Shown here in pieces: positions 11,109 through 20,888 of a stretch of 64,000 bases of DNA. This stretch comes from Comamonas sp. lk. GTDB lineage: Bacteria; Pseudomonadota; Gammaproteobacteria; Burkholderiales; Burkholderiaceae_C. The position numbers were made by a program, and so were the translations under genes. The stretch spans positions 1 to 64,000 of the forward strand of contig CAMAQV010000003.1 in assembly GCA_945860595.1 (NCBI GenBank). The letters are read 5' to 3'. The notes beneath the pieces were generated by a model, which saw only the letters and a program-made list of their open reading frames with translations, ran no database searches and was not told the DNA's origin. Every line of letters begins with the position of its first letter. The stretch's first letter is position 1.

Positions 11109-12340
11109 CCCAGCAGGTCGAGCAGGGTGCGCGCCACCACCTGGGTCGCACGGCGCAGGTCGTTCAAGGCGAGCCGCTCATCGGCGCGCTTGGCATGCGA
11201 CTCCAGCACCGTGCGCGGCCCGGCACCGTAGAGAACGCATGGAATACTGGCCTCACCAAAAATCCGGGCATCGGTGTACAAGGGCGAACCCAAGGCGGGG
11301 ACGGGTTCACCGAGGACCGCGCTGGCATGGAATTGCAAGGTGTCCACAAGCACCTGGTTGCCCGGCAGCGGCTTGAGGGCCTTGGCCAGCAGCATGCGCC
11401 GGATATCCACAGTGACGCCCGGCGTTTGCGCCGCAGCCTGCGTAATGACGCGGCGGATGTCGGCCTCCACAGCTGCCGGATCTTCTTCTGGAATCATGCG
11501 CCGGTCAAGCTTGAAGCCGACCCGCCCGGGAACCACGTTGGTGTTGGTGCCGCCTTCGATCAGGCCCACATTCAGATAAGGGTGCGAGATACCTTCAACC
11601 TGGGAGCTGATCTGCCGGTACAGGCTATTTTGGGCATACAGGGCGCTCAGAATTTTTGTGGCACCTTGCAGCGCGTCCACCCCAGACTCCGGGATAGCAG
11701 CATGCGCCATTTGGCCGTGCACGGTCACTTCCATTTGCAGGCAACCGTTGTGCGCCGTGATGACCTGGTAAGAAAAACCGGCGGCAATCAGCAAATCGGG
11801 TCGGGTCAGCTGCTGGGCCAGCAGCCAGGCCGGACCGACCTCGCCGCCAAACTCTTCGTCATAGGTGAACAACAAATCCACCCCGCCCTTGAGCGGATAG
11901 CCCAGCGCCTCGATGGCGCGCACCGCAAAAGCGTAGGTGGCGAAATCGCATTTGCTGACCGCCGATGCGCGGCCATAGACGTATCCATCCACCACGGCTG
12001 CGCCGTAAGGATCCTGCGTCCAGCCCTCTCCGGGCGGCACCACGTCGCCATGGGCGTTCAGGGCAATCGTGGGGCCCTCGCCATAGCGCCGGTGCACCAC
12101 CAAATTGGTCACGCTCTGCAGCCCAGCCGCCTGCACCACATCGGCGGGGACCGGGTGGCGCTCGGTGTGCAAACCCATTGCGTCCAGCAAATCGGCGGCG
12201 CGCTCGGCGTGGGGCGCGTTATTGCCCGGCGGGGTATCGGTGGGAACCTGGATCAGGTTTTGCAGAAAAAGCAGCTCTTCGTCAAAGTGCGCGTCGATCC
12301 AGGTGTCCAGACGGATGTGGTCTAAAGGGGATGTGGGCAT
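11105..12340 (-). CDS. M20 family metallohydrolase (ArgE/DapE-like), specificity unknown
   Basis: LNAHGDVVPPGEGW, TYDEEFGGEVGPAW, MAHAAIPESGVDAL motifs; C-terminal YTDARIFGEASIPCVLYGAGP. Confidence 0.88.
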   Translation of the reverse strand: MPTSPLDHIRLDTWIDAHFDEELLFLQNLIQVPTDTPPGNNAPHAERAADLLDAMGLHTERHPVPADVVQAAGLQSVTNLVVHRRYGEGPTIALNAHGDVVPPGEGWTQDPYGAAVVDGYVYGRASAVSKCDFATYAFAVRAIEALGYPLKGGVDLLFTYDEEFGGEVGPAWLLAQQLTRPDLLIAAGFSYQVITAHNGCLQMEVTVHGQMAHAAIPESGVDALQGATKILSALYAQNSLYRQISSQVEGISHPYLNVGLIEGGTNTNVVPGRVGFKLDRRMIPEEDPAAVEADIRRVITQAAAQTPGVTVDIRRMLLAKALKPLPGNQVLVDTLQFHASAVLGEPVPALGSPLYTDARIFGEASIPCVLYGAGPRTVLESHAKRADERLALNDLRRATQVVARTLLDLLG

Positions 12341-12373
12341 GGTGTGGGTGCGGGTGTAGATGCGGCAAAACGC

Positions 12374-14149
12374 TCAGGGCTGGGCGCGCGCGAGCTGGCC
12401 CAGCAGGTGCCCAAACGCCTCAACCGCCAGCTGCATGTCATCGCAGGTGGTGGACTCCAGCGGGTTGTGGCTGATGCCGGCGTTCTCGCCGCGCACAAAC
12501 AACATGGCCTGGGGCATCACCGTGTGCAGCTTCATGGCGTCATGGCCCGCGCCGCTGGGCATGCAGTGCACCGGCAGCCCAAGGGCCTGCACCGCTGTCT
12601 CCCAGCGCGCCTGCCAGACCGGGTCGCTGGGCGCGGCGCTGGCGCGCACGGTTTGCGTCAGCGTGTAATTCACACCACGCCGCGCAGACAGCACCTGCAG
12701 TTCAGCCAGCACGTCGCGCTCCAGGGCGTCGCGCTGCGCATCGGATGGCGCACGCAAGTCCAGTGAAAAACTGCAGCGACCCGGCACCACGTTGATGGAG
12801 CCGCCGGGCACATGCAGTATCCCCACCGTGCCCACGGAATCGCCGTCAGATGCGGCGCGGCGCTCTACAAACAGCATCAGCTCGGCCACCGCCGCAGCCG
12901 CGTCGCGCCGCTGGGTCATGGAGGTGGTGCCCGCATGGCTGGCCATGCCGACCATCTCGCCGGTGTAGCGCACGCTGGCGTTGATGGAGCTGACAACGCC
13001 CAGTGGCAGGTTGCGCGCGTTGAGCTCAGGGCCTTGCTCGATATGGACTTCCACAAAGCCCAGGTAGCGGGCCGGGTCGCGCCTGATCGACGGAATCTGC
13101 GCCGGGTCCAGACCGGCATGCAGCATGGCCGCGCGCATGGTCACACCATCCGCGTCGGGCTGGTCCAGCCAGGCCGGGTCGAAATCACCGGTCAACGCAC
13201 CCGCGCCCAAAAACGTGGCCCGGTAGCGCTGGCCTTCCTCTTCAGCAAAGGCCACGACCTCCAGACCGAAGGGCAAGCGCTGTTGCGCCTGGTGCAAGGC
13301 CTGTACGCAGGCCAGCGGCACATAAATGCCCAGCCGTCCGTCGTACTTGCCGCCGTTGCGCACCGTGTCGTAATGGCTGCCGGTGAGCAGCGCAGGCGCA
13401 TCGGCACGCGTGCCTTCATAACGCCCGACCACATTACCCACCGCGTCCATGTGCACGCTGTCGCAGCCCACCACGCGCATGTCCTGCGCGATGCGTGCTG
13501 CACAGGCCAGGTGCGCATCGGTTAAGTAGGTCACAGTCAGCTCGCCGCGCTCGGCGAACCCGGGGTCGCTGAACGCGGCCAGGCTTTCCTGCCAATCCCA
13601 TACCCGCTGGCCGCGCACAGGCGGTTTCGCGCATTTGTCGCTCAGTCGGATTTCGGCGATGCGGTGCACATTGCGCAGCGCCTCCTGCAATTCAAAGTCC
13701 GGGTGCCCGGCCAGGCGGCGCTCCAGCGTGGCAATGATCTGCGGCTTGAACAAACCGGTGCCGCGCGGCCCGCGTACCGCCACGATGAAGGGAAAGCCGA
13801 ACTTCTCGCGGTAGGCAGTATTGAGCGCCTGGATGTGCGCCAGCTCCTGCGGCGTGCAGGCGGTGAGGCCGGCAGTTTTTTGTTCATGGGTGGATTCCTG
13901 CGTCAGTGCACCTGCTTCCATGGCCTTACCGGCCAATTCCGGGTGGGCGCGCAGCAGGGACAGGCGCGCCTCCAGCGGCGCGTGGGTGACCGTCTGCGCC
14001 AGCGCGTACTGCAGCTGCGCCATGCTGGCAAAAGGCCGCTGCGCCAAAGCACCTTCCGCGACCCAGGGCGAATGCTCGTAGACGCCGTCGAGCAGGCGGG
14101 CGGCCGCATCCAGCGGCAAGGTGTTGAGCGATTCCAGCGTCAGTGCCAT
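12374..14149 (-). CDS. Fused OHCU decarboxylase (UraD) / allantoate amidohydrolase
   Basis: N-terminal MALTLESLNTLPLDAAARLLDGVYEHSPWVAE...AHPELAGKA...FGFPFIVAVRG is UraD-like; C-terminal TGSHYDTVRNGGKYDGRLG...EVHIEQGPELNARNLPLGVVSSINA...GASHDAMKL-like is an M20 amidohydrolase (AllC/HyuC). ORF-track start 14188; preferred Met at 14149. Confidence 0.9.
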   Translation of the reverse strand: MALTLESLNTLPLDAAARLLDGVYEHSPWVAEGALAQRPFASMAQLQYALAQTVTHAPLEARLSLLRAHPELAGKAMEAGALTQESTHEQKTAGLTACTPQELAHIQALNTAYREKFGFPFIVAVRGPRGTGLFKPQIIATLERRLAGHPDFELQEALRNVHRIAEIRLSDKCAKPPVRGQRVWDWQESLAAFSDPGFAERGELTVTYLTDAHLACAARIAQDMRVVGCDSVHMDAVGNVVGRYEGTRADAPALLTGSHYDTVRNGGKYDGRLGIYVPLACVQALHQAQQRLPFGLEVVAFAEEEGQRYRATFLGAGALTGDFDPAWLDQPDADGVTMRAAMLHAGLDPAQIPSIRRDPARYLGFVEVHIEQGPELNARNLPLGVVSSINASVRYTGEMVGMASHAGTTSMTQRRDAAAAVAELMLFVERRAASDGDSVGTVGILHVPGGSINVVPGRCSFSLDLRAPSDAQRDALERDVLAELQVLSARRGVNYTLTQTVRASAAPSDPVWQARWETAVQALGLPVHCMPSGAGHDAMKLHTVMPQAMLFVRGENAGISHNPLESTTCDDMQLAVEAFGHLLGQLARAQP

Positions 14150-14157
14150 GGCCTGTC

Positions 14158-15168
14158 TCACACCGGCGCAGGATGGGTAGCCGCCCAATGCCGCGCAATA
14201 TCCAGCCGCCGCGCCACCCAGACCTTGTCATAGCGCGCGATGTGGTCCAAGAAGCGCTGCAAGGCGGCGATGCGCCCGGGCCGACCGAGCAGACGGCAGT
14301 GCATGCCGATGCTCATCATGGCCGGTTGGTTCTGCCCATTGGGATCGCCCTGCGCATACAAGGTGTCAAAGGTGTCTTTGAGGTACTGGAAAAACGGGTC
14401 CGCATGCGAATAGCCCTGGGGCAGCGCAAAGCGCATGTCATTGCAGTCCAGCGTGTAGGGCACGATCAGCTGCTGCGCCAGCGTGCCGTCGGTCTTGCGC
14501 ACCTGCATCCAAAACGGCAGGTCATCGCCGTAGTAATCCGAGTCATAGGCAAAGCCGCCGTAGTCGGCGACCAGGCGGCGGGTGTTGGGGCTGTCCCGCC
14601 CGGTATACCAGCCCAAAGCGCGCTGCCCGGTGAGCTGTTCAATGGCCTGCATACCCAGGCGCATGTGCTCGCGCTCCGTGGCCTCGTCGATGTTTTGGTA
14701 GTGGATCCAGCGCCAGCCGTGGCAGGCGATCTCGTGGCCCAGTTCCACGAATGCGGCGGTGACCTCCGGACAGCGTTGCAAGGCCATGCCCACGCCAAAC
14801 ACGGTGAGGGGCAGCTGGCGGATTTCAAACTCGCGCAGGATGCGCCACACACCCACCCGCGCGCCGTATTCGTAAATGCCTTCCATGCTGATGTGCCGCT
14901 CCGGGTAGCTGGCCGGGTTGAACATCTCGGACAAAAACTGCTCCGAGCCCGCATCGCCGTGCAACACGCTGTTCTCGCCGCCCTCCTCGTAATTCAGCAC
15001 AAATTGCACCGCAACCCGCGCCCCGCCCGGCCACTGGGCGTGTGGCGTGGCGCGGCCATAGCCGTGGAGGTCGCGGGGATAGCTGGCGCTGCTGTCGTAG
15101 TGTCCGGGGGCTGGCATGGTGGGCATGGGTCCTGGCAAAGGCGGGAAGTCGGTGGGGAACATTGTCAC
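14158..15168 (-). CDS. puuE: Putative allantoinase PuuE (polysaccharide deacetylase-like)
   Basis: YPRDLHGYGRATPHAQWPGGARVAVQFVLNYEEGGENSVLHGD... PuuE signature; neighbours are ureide genes. Confidence 0.92.
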   Translation of the reverse strand: MTMFPTDFPPLPGPMPTMPAPGHYDSSASYPRDLHGYGRATPHAQWPGGARVAVQFVLNYEEGGENSVLHGDAGSEQFLSEMFNPASYPERHISMEGIYEYGARVGVWRILREFEIRQLPLTVFGVGMALQRCPEVTAAFVELGHEIACHGWRWIHYQNIDEATEREHMRLGMQAIEQLTGQRALGWYTGRDSPNTRRLVADYGGFAYDSDYYGDDLPFWMQVRKTDGTLAQQLIVPYTLDCNDMRFALPQGYSHADPFFQYLKDTFDTLYAQGDPNGQNQPAMMSIGMHCRLLGRPGRIAALQRFLDHIARYDKVWVARRLDIARHWAATHPAPV

Positions 15169-15218
15169 CGAGACCGCAGCTTAACCCTGCGCCACAGGCC
15201 CGCAAGGCAGGCCGCGCC

Positions 15219-16238
15219 TCAGGCCGCGCCCCACTGCGCGGCGAAGGCCGTCTTCAGGTCGGCGATGGCGCGTGCATCGAGCCGGTTGCCATACTGCGAC
15301 ACCACACGGGCTGCAGCATGGTTACCCAGCCAGGCCGCTTGCTGCAGCGTATGTCCGTGCGTGACCGCGTACAAAAATGCACCGGCAAACATATCGCCCG
15401 CGCCATTGCTGTCCACCGCGTGGATGGAAGGCGCGGCCACCGCGTGGGGCGTGCCGCGGTCGATGATGACGCTGCCCAGAGGGCCGCGCGTCAGGCAGAC
15501 CACGGTGGCCAACGGGGCCAGGGCGAGCACCAGCGCGTCAAAGTCTTCCAGGTCCAGCCAGACCCGGGCTTCTTCTTCGTTGCAGAACAGGTAGTCCAGC
15601 CCGTCGCCGACCATGGCCTCCAGGCCGGGACGGCAAAAGCGGATCATGCTCATGTCGCTGAGCGTGAGCGCCAGCGCCGCGCCATGCTGGCGAGCCAACG
15701 CACGGCCTTGCAAAGCGGCGTCCAGCCCCGTGGGCGAGGCCGCCAGATAACCTTCCATGTAATACATCTCGCTGCGGCCCAAAGCGTCGGCATGCAAGGC
15801 GCTGGCGTCCAGATCTGCGGTCGCTCCCAGGTGGGTGTTCATGCTGCGCTCGGAGTCGGGCGTGACCATCACGATGCAGGTGCCGGTTACGGCCTTCCCG
15901 GGATCGGCCAATGCGCCCATGTGCACATTGCTGTCAACGCCATGGGAGGCCAAGTCGGCGGCGTAAAAGCGGCCCAGTTCGTCGTCGGCCACACGACAGG
16001 AATAAAACGCCGCACCACCAAACTGCGCAAAGGCCACCACCGTATTTCCCGCCGAGCCGCCGCCTGTCTGCTTGCCGTGTCTGTGCCCGGCCAGCGCCAG
16101 CAATTCGGCGCGCCGCGGCGCGTCGATCAAGGTCATATGGCGCTTGGCTACACCGGCTTGTTCAAGCAAGGCGTCGGTGACTTCAAATTCGGAGTCAACC
16201 AGCGCGTTACCGATGGCGTAGAGGTGGTAGTTTTTCAT
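15219..16238 (-). CDS. PfkB-family adenosine kinase
   Basis: YAIGNALVDSEFEV...TGGGSAGNTVVAFAQFGG...SIHAVDSNGAGDMFAGAFLY; PfkB signatures. Confidence 0.88.
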   Translation of the reverse strand: MKNYHLYAIGNALVDSEFEVTDALLEQAGVAKRHMTLIDAPRRAELLALAGHRHGKQTGGGSAGNTVVAFAQFGGAAFYSCRVADDELGRFYAADLASHGVDSNVHMGALADPGKAVTGTCIVMVTPDSERSMNTHLGATADLDASALHADALGRSEMYYMEGYLAASPTGLDAALQGRALARQHGAALALTLSDMSMIRFCRPGLEAMVGDGLDYLFCNEEEARVWLDLEDFDALVLALAPLATVVCLTRGPLGSVIIDRGTPHAVAAPSIHAVDSNGAGDMFAGAFLYAVTHGHTLQQAAWLGNHAAARVVSQYGNRLDARAIADLKTAFAAQWGAA

Positions 16239-16292
16239 GGGGGTCCAACGATCGGGAGGCTTTAGTTATAGGTCCGCTGCATCCAGCGGCGC

Positions 16293-17069
16293 TTATTGTT
16301 CGACGAATGCGCGCTCGACGACGAAGTCGCCCGGCTTGGTGGTATTGCCTTCCATGAAGCCGCGCGACTCCAGCAGCTCTTTGAGTTGGCGCAGCATGGC
16401 CGGGCTACCGCACAACATGGCGCGGTCATGGGCCGGGTCGAACCGGGGCAGACCCAGGTCGGCTTGCATCTTGCCGCTCTCAATCAGATCCGGAATACGG
16501 CCCTGGGTGCGGAACGGTTCGCGCGTGACCGTGGGGTAGTAGAGCATCTGGGCGCTGACCATCTCGCCCAGAAATTCATGCGCAGGAAGCTCCTGGCTGA
16601 GGTAATCGTGGTAAGCCAGTTCGGCCACCTGGCGCACCCCATGCACCAGAATGACTTTTTCAAAGCGCTCGTAGGTTGCAGGGTCGCGCACGATGCTCAA
16701 AAAGGGCGCGACACCGGTGCCGGTGCCAAACAGATACAGGTTTTTGCCGGGCAGCAGGTAGTCGATCAGCAGGGTGCCCGTGGGCTTTTTGCCAACCACG
16801 ATCGTGTCGCCGACCTGGATGTGCTGCAAGCGTGAGGTCAGTGGCCCGTCCTGTACCTTGATGCTCAAAAACTCCAGATGGTCTTCGTAGTTGGCGCTGA
16901 CGATGCTGTAGGCGCGCAACAGCGGTTTGCCGCCCTCCAGGCGCAGGCCGATCATGGTGAAGTGGCCGTTGGAAAAGCGCAGGGTCTCGTCGCGGGTGGT
17001 CTTGAAGCTGAACAAGCGGTCGGTCCAGTGGTGCACGCTCAGCACCGTTTCTTCCAAAAATGCGCTCAT
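16293..17069 (-). CDS. fpr: Ferredoxin-NADP+ reductase
   Basis: LFSFKTTRDETLRFSNGHFTMIGL...LRAYSIVSANYEDHLEF...YLFGTGTGVAPFLSIVRDP...LVHGVR. Confidence 0.95.
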   Translation of the reverse strand: MSAFLEETVLSVHHWTDRLFSFKTTRDETLRFSNGHFTMIGLRLEGGKPLLRAYSIVSANYEDHLEFLSIKVQDGPLTSRLQHIQVGDTIVVGKKPTGTLLIDYLLPGKNLYLFGTGTGVAPFLSIVRDPATYERFEKVILVHGVRQVAELAYHDYLSQELPAHEFLGEMVSAQMLYYPTVTREPFRTQGRIPDLIESGKMQADLGLPRFDPAHDRAMLCGSPAMLRQLKELLESRGFMEGNTTKPGDFVVERAFVEQ

Positions 17070-17204
17070 GGGGCTTTTTTCTTCGGGTAATTGTGGGTAG
17101 TGAGAGGGGCTTTCGCAGCACTATGGGCTGCTCGGGCAAACGGCGGAGTGTAAAACCTCGCCCCGTTCGGGCAGATCGCGGGCCGCTTCTGCCATGATCA
17201 TGGC

Positions 17205-17543
17205 ATGGACGCACCCCCGCTACACGTCATTTGCTTATGCGCCGCCTGGTGCGGTACCTGCCGCGACTACGCGGCGGTGATGGACACGCTGCGCGCCGAA
17301 TTCCCTGCCCTGCGTTTCAGATGGGTGGACGTGGAAGACCAGGCAGATTTGGTGGATCCGGTGGACATCAATGACTTCCCCACCCTGCTCATCACCCGCG
17401 ACAGCCAGCCCGTTTTTTTCGGCATCCTGCGGCCCCAGGCCGACGCGCTACGGCGCCTGATTCAAAGCCAGTTAGACGATATGCCCGCGCCCTTAACCGA
17501 CGCCGACGCGCTGGGTCTGGCGCAGCGGCTGCAGAACCTGTAG
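17205..17543 (+). CDS. Thioredoxin-like protein (WCGTC active site)
   Basis: CLCAAWCGTCRDYAAVMDTL...RFRWVDVEDQADLVDPVDINDFPTLLI. Confidence 0.88.
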   Translation: MDAPPLHVICLCAAWCGTCRDYAAVMDTLRAEFPALRFRWVDVEDQADLVDPVDINDFPTLLITRDSQPVFFGILRPQADALRRLIQSQLDDMPAPLTDADALGLAQRLQNL

Positions 17544-17565
17544 CCCCCCGCCGCCCACCCCGCCT

Positions 17566-20199
17566 TTACAGTTTGGCCGCCACCCAGGCGCGCGCACTGG
17601 CGATGGCCGCGTCCAGCTTGGATGGTTCGGAGCCACCGGCCATGGCCATATCGGGCTTGCCACCGCCCTTGCCGCCCACTTGCGCGGCCAGAAAGTTCAC
17701 CAGTTCACCGGCTTTGACCTTGGCAATCAGTTCCGCGCCGACCCCGGCCACCAGCTGGACTTTGTCGCCCTCGACCGCGCCAAGCACGATGATGGCGCGC
17801 GGCAGTTTGTCGCGCAGTTTTTGCAGCGTGCTGCGCAGGGCCGCCGCGTCGGCCCCCTCCATGCGCGCAGCCAAAAAGGGCACGCCCGAGAGGTCTTGTA
17901 CCTGGCTGATCAAAGCCTCGCCCTGGTAGGCAGCCAGCTTGGCTTTGAGCGCGGCAATTTCTTTGTCTTGCGCCTTGGCGTGGTCCACGGTGCTGCTGAT
18001 GCGCGCACGCAATTCGGCCACCGGGGTTTTGAGCGCAGCAGCGGCCTGCGCTACCATGTCATCCAGGTCTTGCAAATAGGCCAGCGCGCCGCTGCCGGTC
18101 ACTGCCTCGATGCGCCGCACGCCCGAGGCGATGCCGCCCTCGGAGACGATTTTGAACACGCCGATATCGCCGGTGCGCCCCACGTGCGTGCCGCCGCACA
18201 GTTCACGGGTCGTGCCGATGTCCAGCACGCGCACGATCTCGCCGTACTTCTCGCCAAACAGCATTTGCGCGCCGGTTTTTTTGGCGGATTCGATGTCCAT
18301 CAACTGCGCCTGCGTGGCGCTATTGGCCAGAATTTGGGCGTTCACCTTGTCTTCAATCGCGCGGATTTGCGCGTCGGTCACCGGGGCGTTGTGGGCGAAG
18401 TCAAAGCGCGTGCGCTCGGCATTCACCAAGCTGCCTTTTTGCTGCACATGCTCACCCAGCACTTCGCGCAACGCTTCGTGCATCAGGTGGGTCGCGCTGT
18501 GGTTGCGCATGGCAGCGGCACGCACCGCCGCGTTCACCTGCGCCTGCACCGTATCGCCCACCTTGAGGCTGCCGTGCGCCACGCTGCCGTGGTGGCCGAA
18601 CACATCGGATTTGATTTTTTGCGTATCGGCCACGGCAAACACCGAGGTGCCGCTGCTCAGCGTCCCCTCGTCGCCCACCTGCCCGCCGCTCTCGGCGTAA
18701 AACGGCGTCACGTCCAGCACGACCGCGCCGCCTTGACCAGCCTGCAGTGCTTGCACCGGCGCGCCGTCCAGGTACAAGGCCTCGACCACAGCGGTTTGTG
18801 TGAGGTGGTCGTAGCCGACGAAAACATTGCCCGCGCCGCTGTAGTCCAGCGCGCGGTCCTGCTTGAATTTGCCTGCGGCACGGGCCTGGGATTTTTGGCG
18901 CTCCATGGCGGCGTCAAAGCCTGCCGCATCCACATCGACATGGCGCTCACGGCACACGTCGTTGGTCAAATCCAGCGGGAAGCCATAGGTGTCGTGCAGC
19001 TTGAAAGCGACTTCGCCGGGCAGCACGTTCACGCCACCGGCCAAAGCCGTATCCAGAATCTGCATCCCGGTTTCCAGCGTTTCATAGAAACGTTCTTCCT
19101 CCAGCCGCAGCGCCTCGGTAATGCGCTTTTCTTCCGACTTGATTTTGGGATACGCATCGCCCATCAACTGCACCAGATCGGCAACCAGTTTGTGGAAGAA
19201 GGGCGTCTTCTGGCCCAGCTTGTAGCCGTGGCGGATGGCGCGGCGCACGATGCGGCGTTGCACATAGCCGCGGCCTTCGTTGCTGGGCAGCACGCCGTCG
19301 CTCACCAAAAATGCGGTGGCGCGGATGTGGTCGGCAATCACCCTAAGCGAGTTGTTTTTCAGGTCGGCGCAGCCGGTTTCGCGCGCGGCGGCTTGTATCA
19401 GCTGGTCAAAGATGTCGATTTCGTAATTGCTGTGCACATGCTGCAAGATGGCCGCCAGGCGCTCCAGGCCCATGCCGGTGTCCACGCAGGGCGCGGGCAG
19501 CTTGACCAGGCTGCCGTCGGTCTGCATGTCGAACTGCATGAACACGTGGTTCCAGATCTCAATAAAGCGGTCGCCGTCTTCCTCGGGGCTGCCCGGGGGG
19601 CCGCCGGGAATGTGCGGGCCGTGGTCGTAAAAAATCTCGGAGCAGGGGCCGCAGGGGCCGGTATCGGCCATCATCCAAAAATTGTCAGACGCGTATTTTT
19701 TACCCTTGTTGTCGCCGATGCGCACGATGCGGTCGGCGGGCAGACCGATTTCTTTGTGCCAGATATCAAAAGCCTCGTCGTCGTCGATATAGACCGTCAC
19801 CAGCAGGCGTTCGGGTGGCAGTTTGTAGACCTGGGTCAGCAACTCCCAGCCCCAGTGCAGGGACTCGCGCTTGAAGTAGTCGCCAAAACTCCAGTTGCCC
19901 AGCATCTCGAAAAAGGTGTGGTGGCGCGCGGTGTAGCCCACGTTCTCCAAATCGTTGTGCTTGCCACCGGCGCGCAGGCAGGCCTGAACGGATGCGGCGC
20001 GCACGTACGAGCGCTTGTCCGCACCCAAAAACACGTCTTTGAACTGCACCATGCCGGAGTTGGTGAACATCAGCGTCGGGTCGTTGCCGGGAACGAGCGG
20101 GCTGCTGGCAACCACGGTATGGCCCTTGGAGGCGAAAAAGTCGAGAAAAGTCTTGCGGATATCGGCAACGCTGACGGTGCTCGGCAGGGACTGGGTCAT
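17566..20199 (-). CDS. alaS: Alanyl-tRNA synthetase
   Basis: 877 aa: [47 protein letters not shown]...; [30 protein letters not shown]. Confidence 0.98.
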   Translation of the reverse strand: MTQSLPSTVSVADIRKTFLDFFASKGHTVVASSPLVPGNDPTLMFTNSGMVQFKDVFLGADKRSYVRAASVQACLRAGGKHNDLENVGYTARHHTFFEMLGNWSFGDYFKRESLHWGWELLTQVYKLPPERLLVTVYIDDDEAFDIWHKEIGLPADRIVRIGDNKGKKYASDNFWMMADTGPCGPCSEIFYDHGPHIPGGPPGSPEEDGDRFIEIWNHVFMQFDMQTDGSLVKLPAPCVDTGMGLERLAAILQHVHSNYEIDIFDQLIQAAARETGCADLKNNSLRVIADHIRATAFLVSDGVLPSNEGRGYVQRRIVRRAIRHGYKLGQKTPFFHKLVADLVQLMGDAYPKIKSEEKRITEALRLEEERFYETLETGMQILDTALAGGVNVLPGEVAFKLHDTYGFPLDLTNDVCRERHVDVDAAGFDAAMERQKSQARAAGKFKQDRALDYSGAGNVFVGYDHLTQTAVVEALYLDGAPVQALQAGQGGAVVLDVTPFYAESGGQVGDEGTLSSGTSVFAVADTQKIKSDVFGHHGSVAHGSLKVGDTVQAQVNAAVRAAAMRNHSATHLMHEALREVLGEHVQQKGSLVNAERTRFDFAHNAPVTDAQIRAIEDKVNAQILANSATQAQLMDIESAKKTGAQMLFGEKYGEIVRVLDIGTTRELCGGTHVGRTGDIGVFKIVSEGGIASGVRRIEAVTGSGALAYLQDLDDMVAQAAAALKTPVAELRARISSTVDHAKAQDKEIAALKAKLAAYQGEALISQVQDLSGVPFLAARMEGADAAALRSTLQKLRDKLPRAIIVLGAVEGDKVQLVAGVGAELIAKVKAGELVNFLAAQVGGKGGGKPDMAMAGGSEPSKLDAAIASARAWVAAKL

Positions 20200-20304
20200 G
20201 GCGGCGGCTCGTGGAAACAGGATTTGGAACAGGACTTTGGAACGCGGGCAGATGCTGCGACCGTAAAAGCATGCGATTATCGCCGCCGCATCGCATGACA
20301 GGGC

Positions 20305-20326
20305 AATAATTGCCTAGGCATGAATT
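20305..20326. promoter_or_regulatory. Candidate MarR-type operator (AAT-N3-TGCCTAGGCA-N3-ATT palindrome)
   Basis: Perfect 10-bp palindrome TGCCTAGGCA at 20311-20320 with AAT/ATT outer half-sites, 14 bp upstream of the marR-type start at 20340; resembles the TTGCC-N2-GGCAA core of E. coli marO. Confidence 0.6.
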
Positions 20327-20339
20327 AGACTTGCTGCCC

Positions 20340-20888
20340 ATGTCTGCCACCCCGCCACTGAACAACTTCTACCAGGCCGACAACTACCGGCCCGAGGACA
20401 GCATCGGGCTCATGATGCGGCACATCCTCAACAGCCTGGCGCAGGGCGTGGAGCTGCAGCTGGCCAACGCGGCGCTGACCCATGCCCAGTGGATGCCCGT
20501 CTTGAAGCTGCACCTGGGTCACGCCAACACGGTGGCCGAACTGGCCCGCGAATGCCACCTGGACGCCGGAGCCATGACCCGCATGCTAGACCGGTTGGAG
20601 GCCAAAGGCCTGTGCACCCGCAGCCGCTCAGAGACCGACCGGCGGGTAGTGAACATTGCCCTCACACCCGCAGGTAGCCAGGCTGCCACCGAAATACCAG
20701 CAGTGCTCTGCCAGGTGCTCAATGCCCACCTAGCCGGTCTGAGCGGCGAGGAATTTGCCACCCTGAAATCCCTGCTGCAGCGCGTTTTGGCCAATACCAA
20801 AAATGGTGCCGCCGCACCCGAGGGCTGCGAACCGGTGCCCGCTGCTTCTGTTCTTTCCCCTTTCTCTGGAGCCACCGATGCAGGCTAG
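20340..20888 (+). CDS. MarR family transcriptional regulator
   Basis: HTH region HANTVAELARECHLDAGAMTRMLDRLEAKGLCTRSRSETDRRVVNIALT; first gene of an efflux operon. Confidence 0.92.
   Translation: MSATPPLNNFYQADNYRPEDSIGLMMRHILNSLAQGVELQLANAALTHAQWMPVLKLHLGHANTVAELARECHLDAGAMTRMLDRLEAKGLCTRSRSETDRRVVNIALTPAGSQAATEIPAVLCQVLNAHLAGLSGEEFATLKSLLQRVLANTKNGAAAPEGCEPVPAASVLSPFSGATDAG

Noticed and set aside
17680-20298. 872-aa plus-strand ORF antisense to alaS
   Set aside because: AlaS on the minus strand is unambiguous. The antisense translation is low-complexity (H, R, A, Q, V rich) with no recognisable domain; typical of GC-rich codon-bias shadow ORFs.
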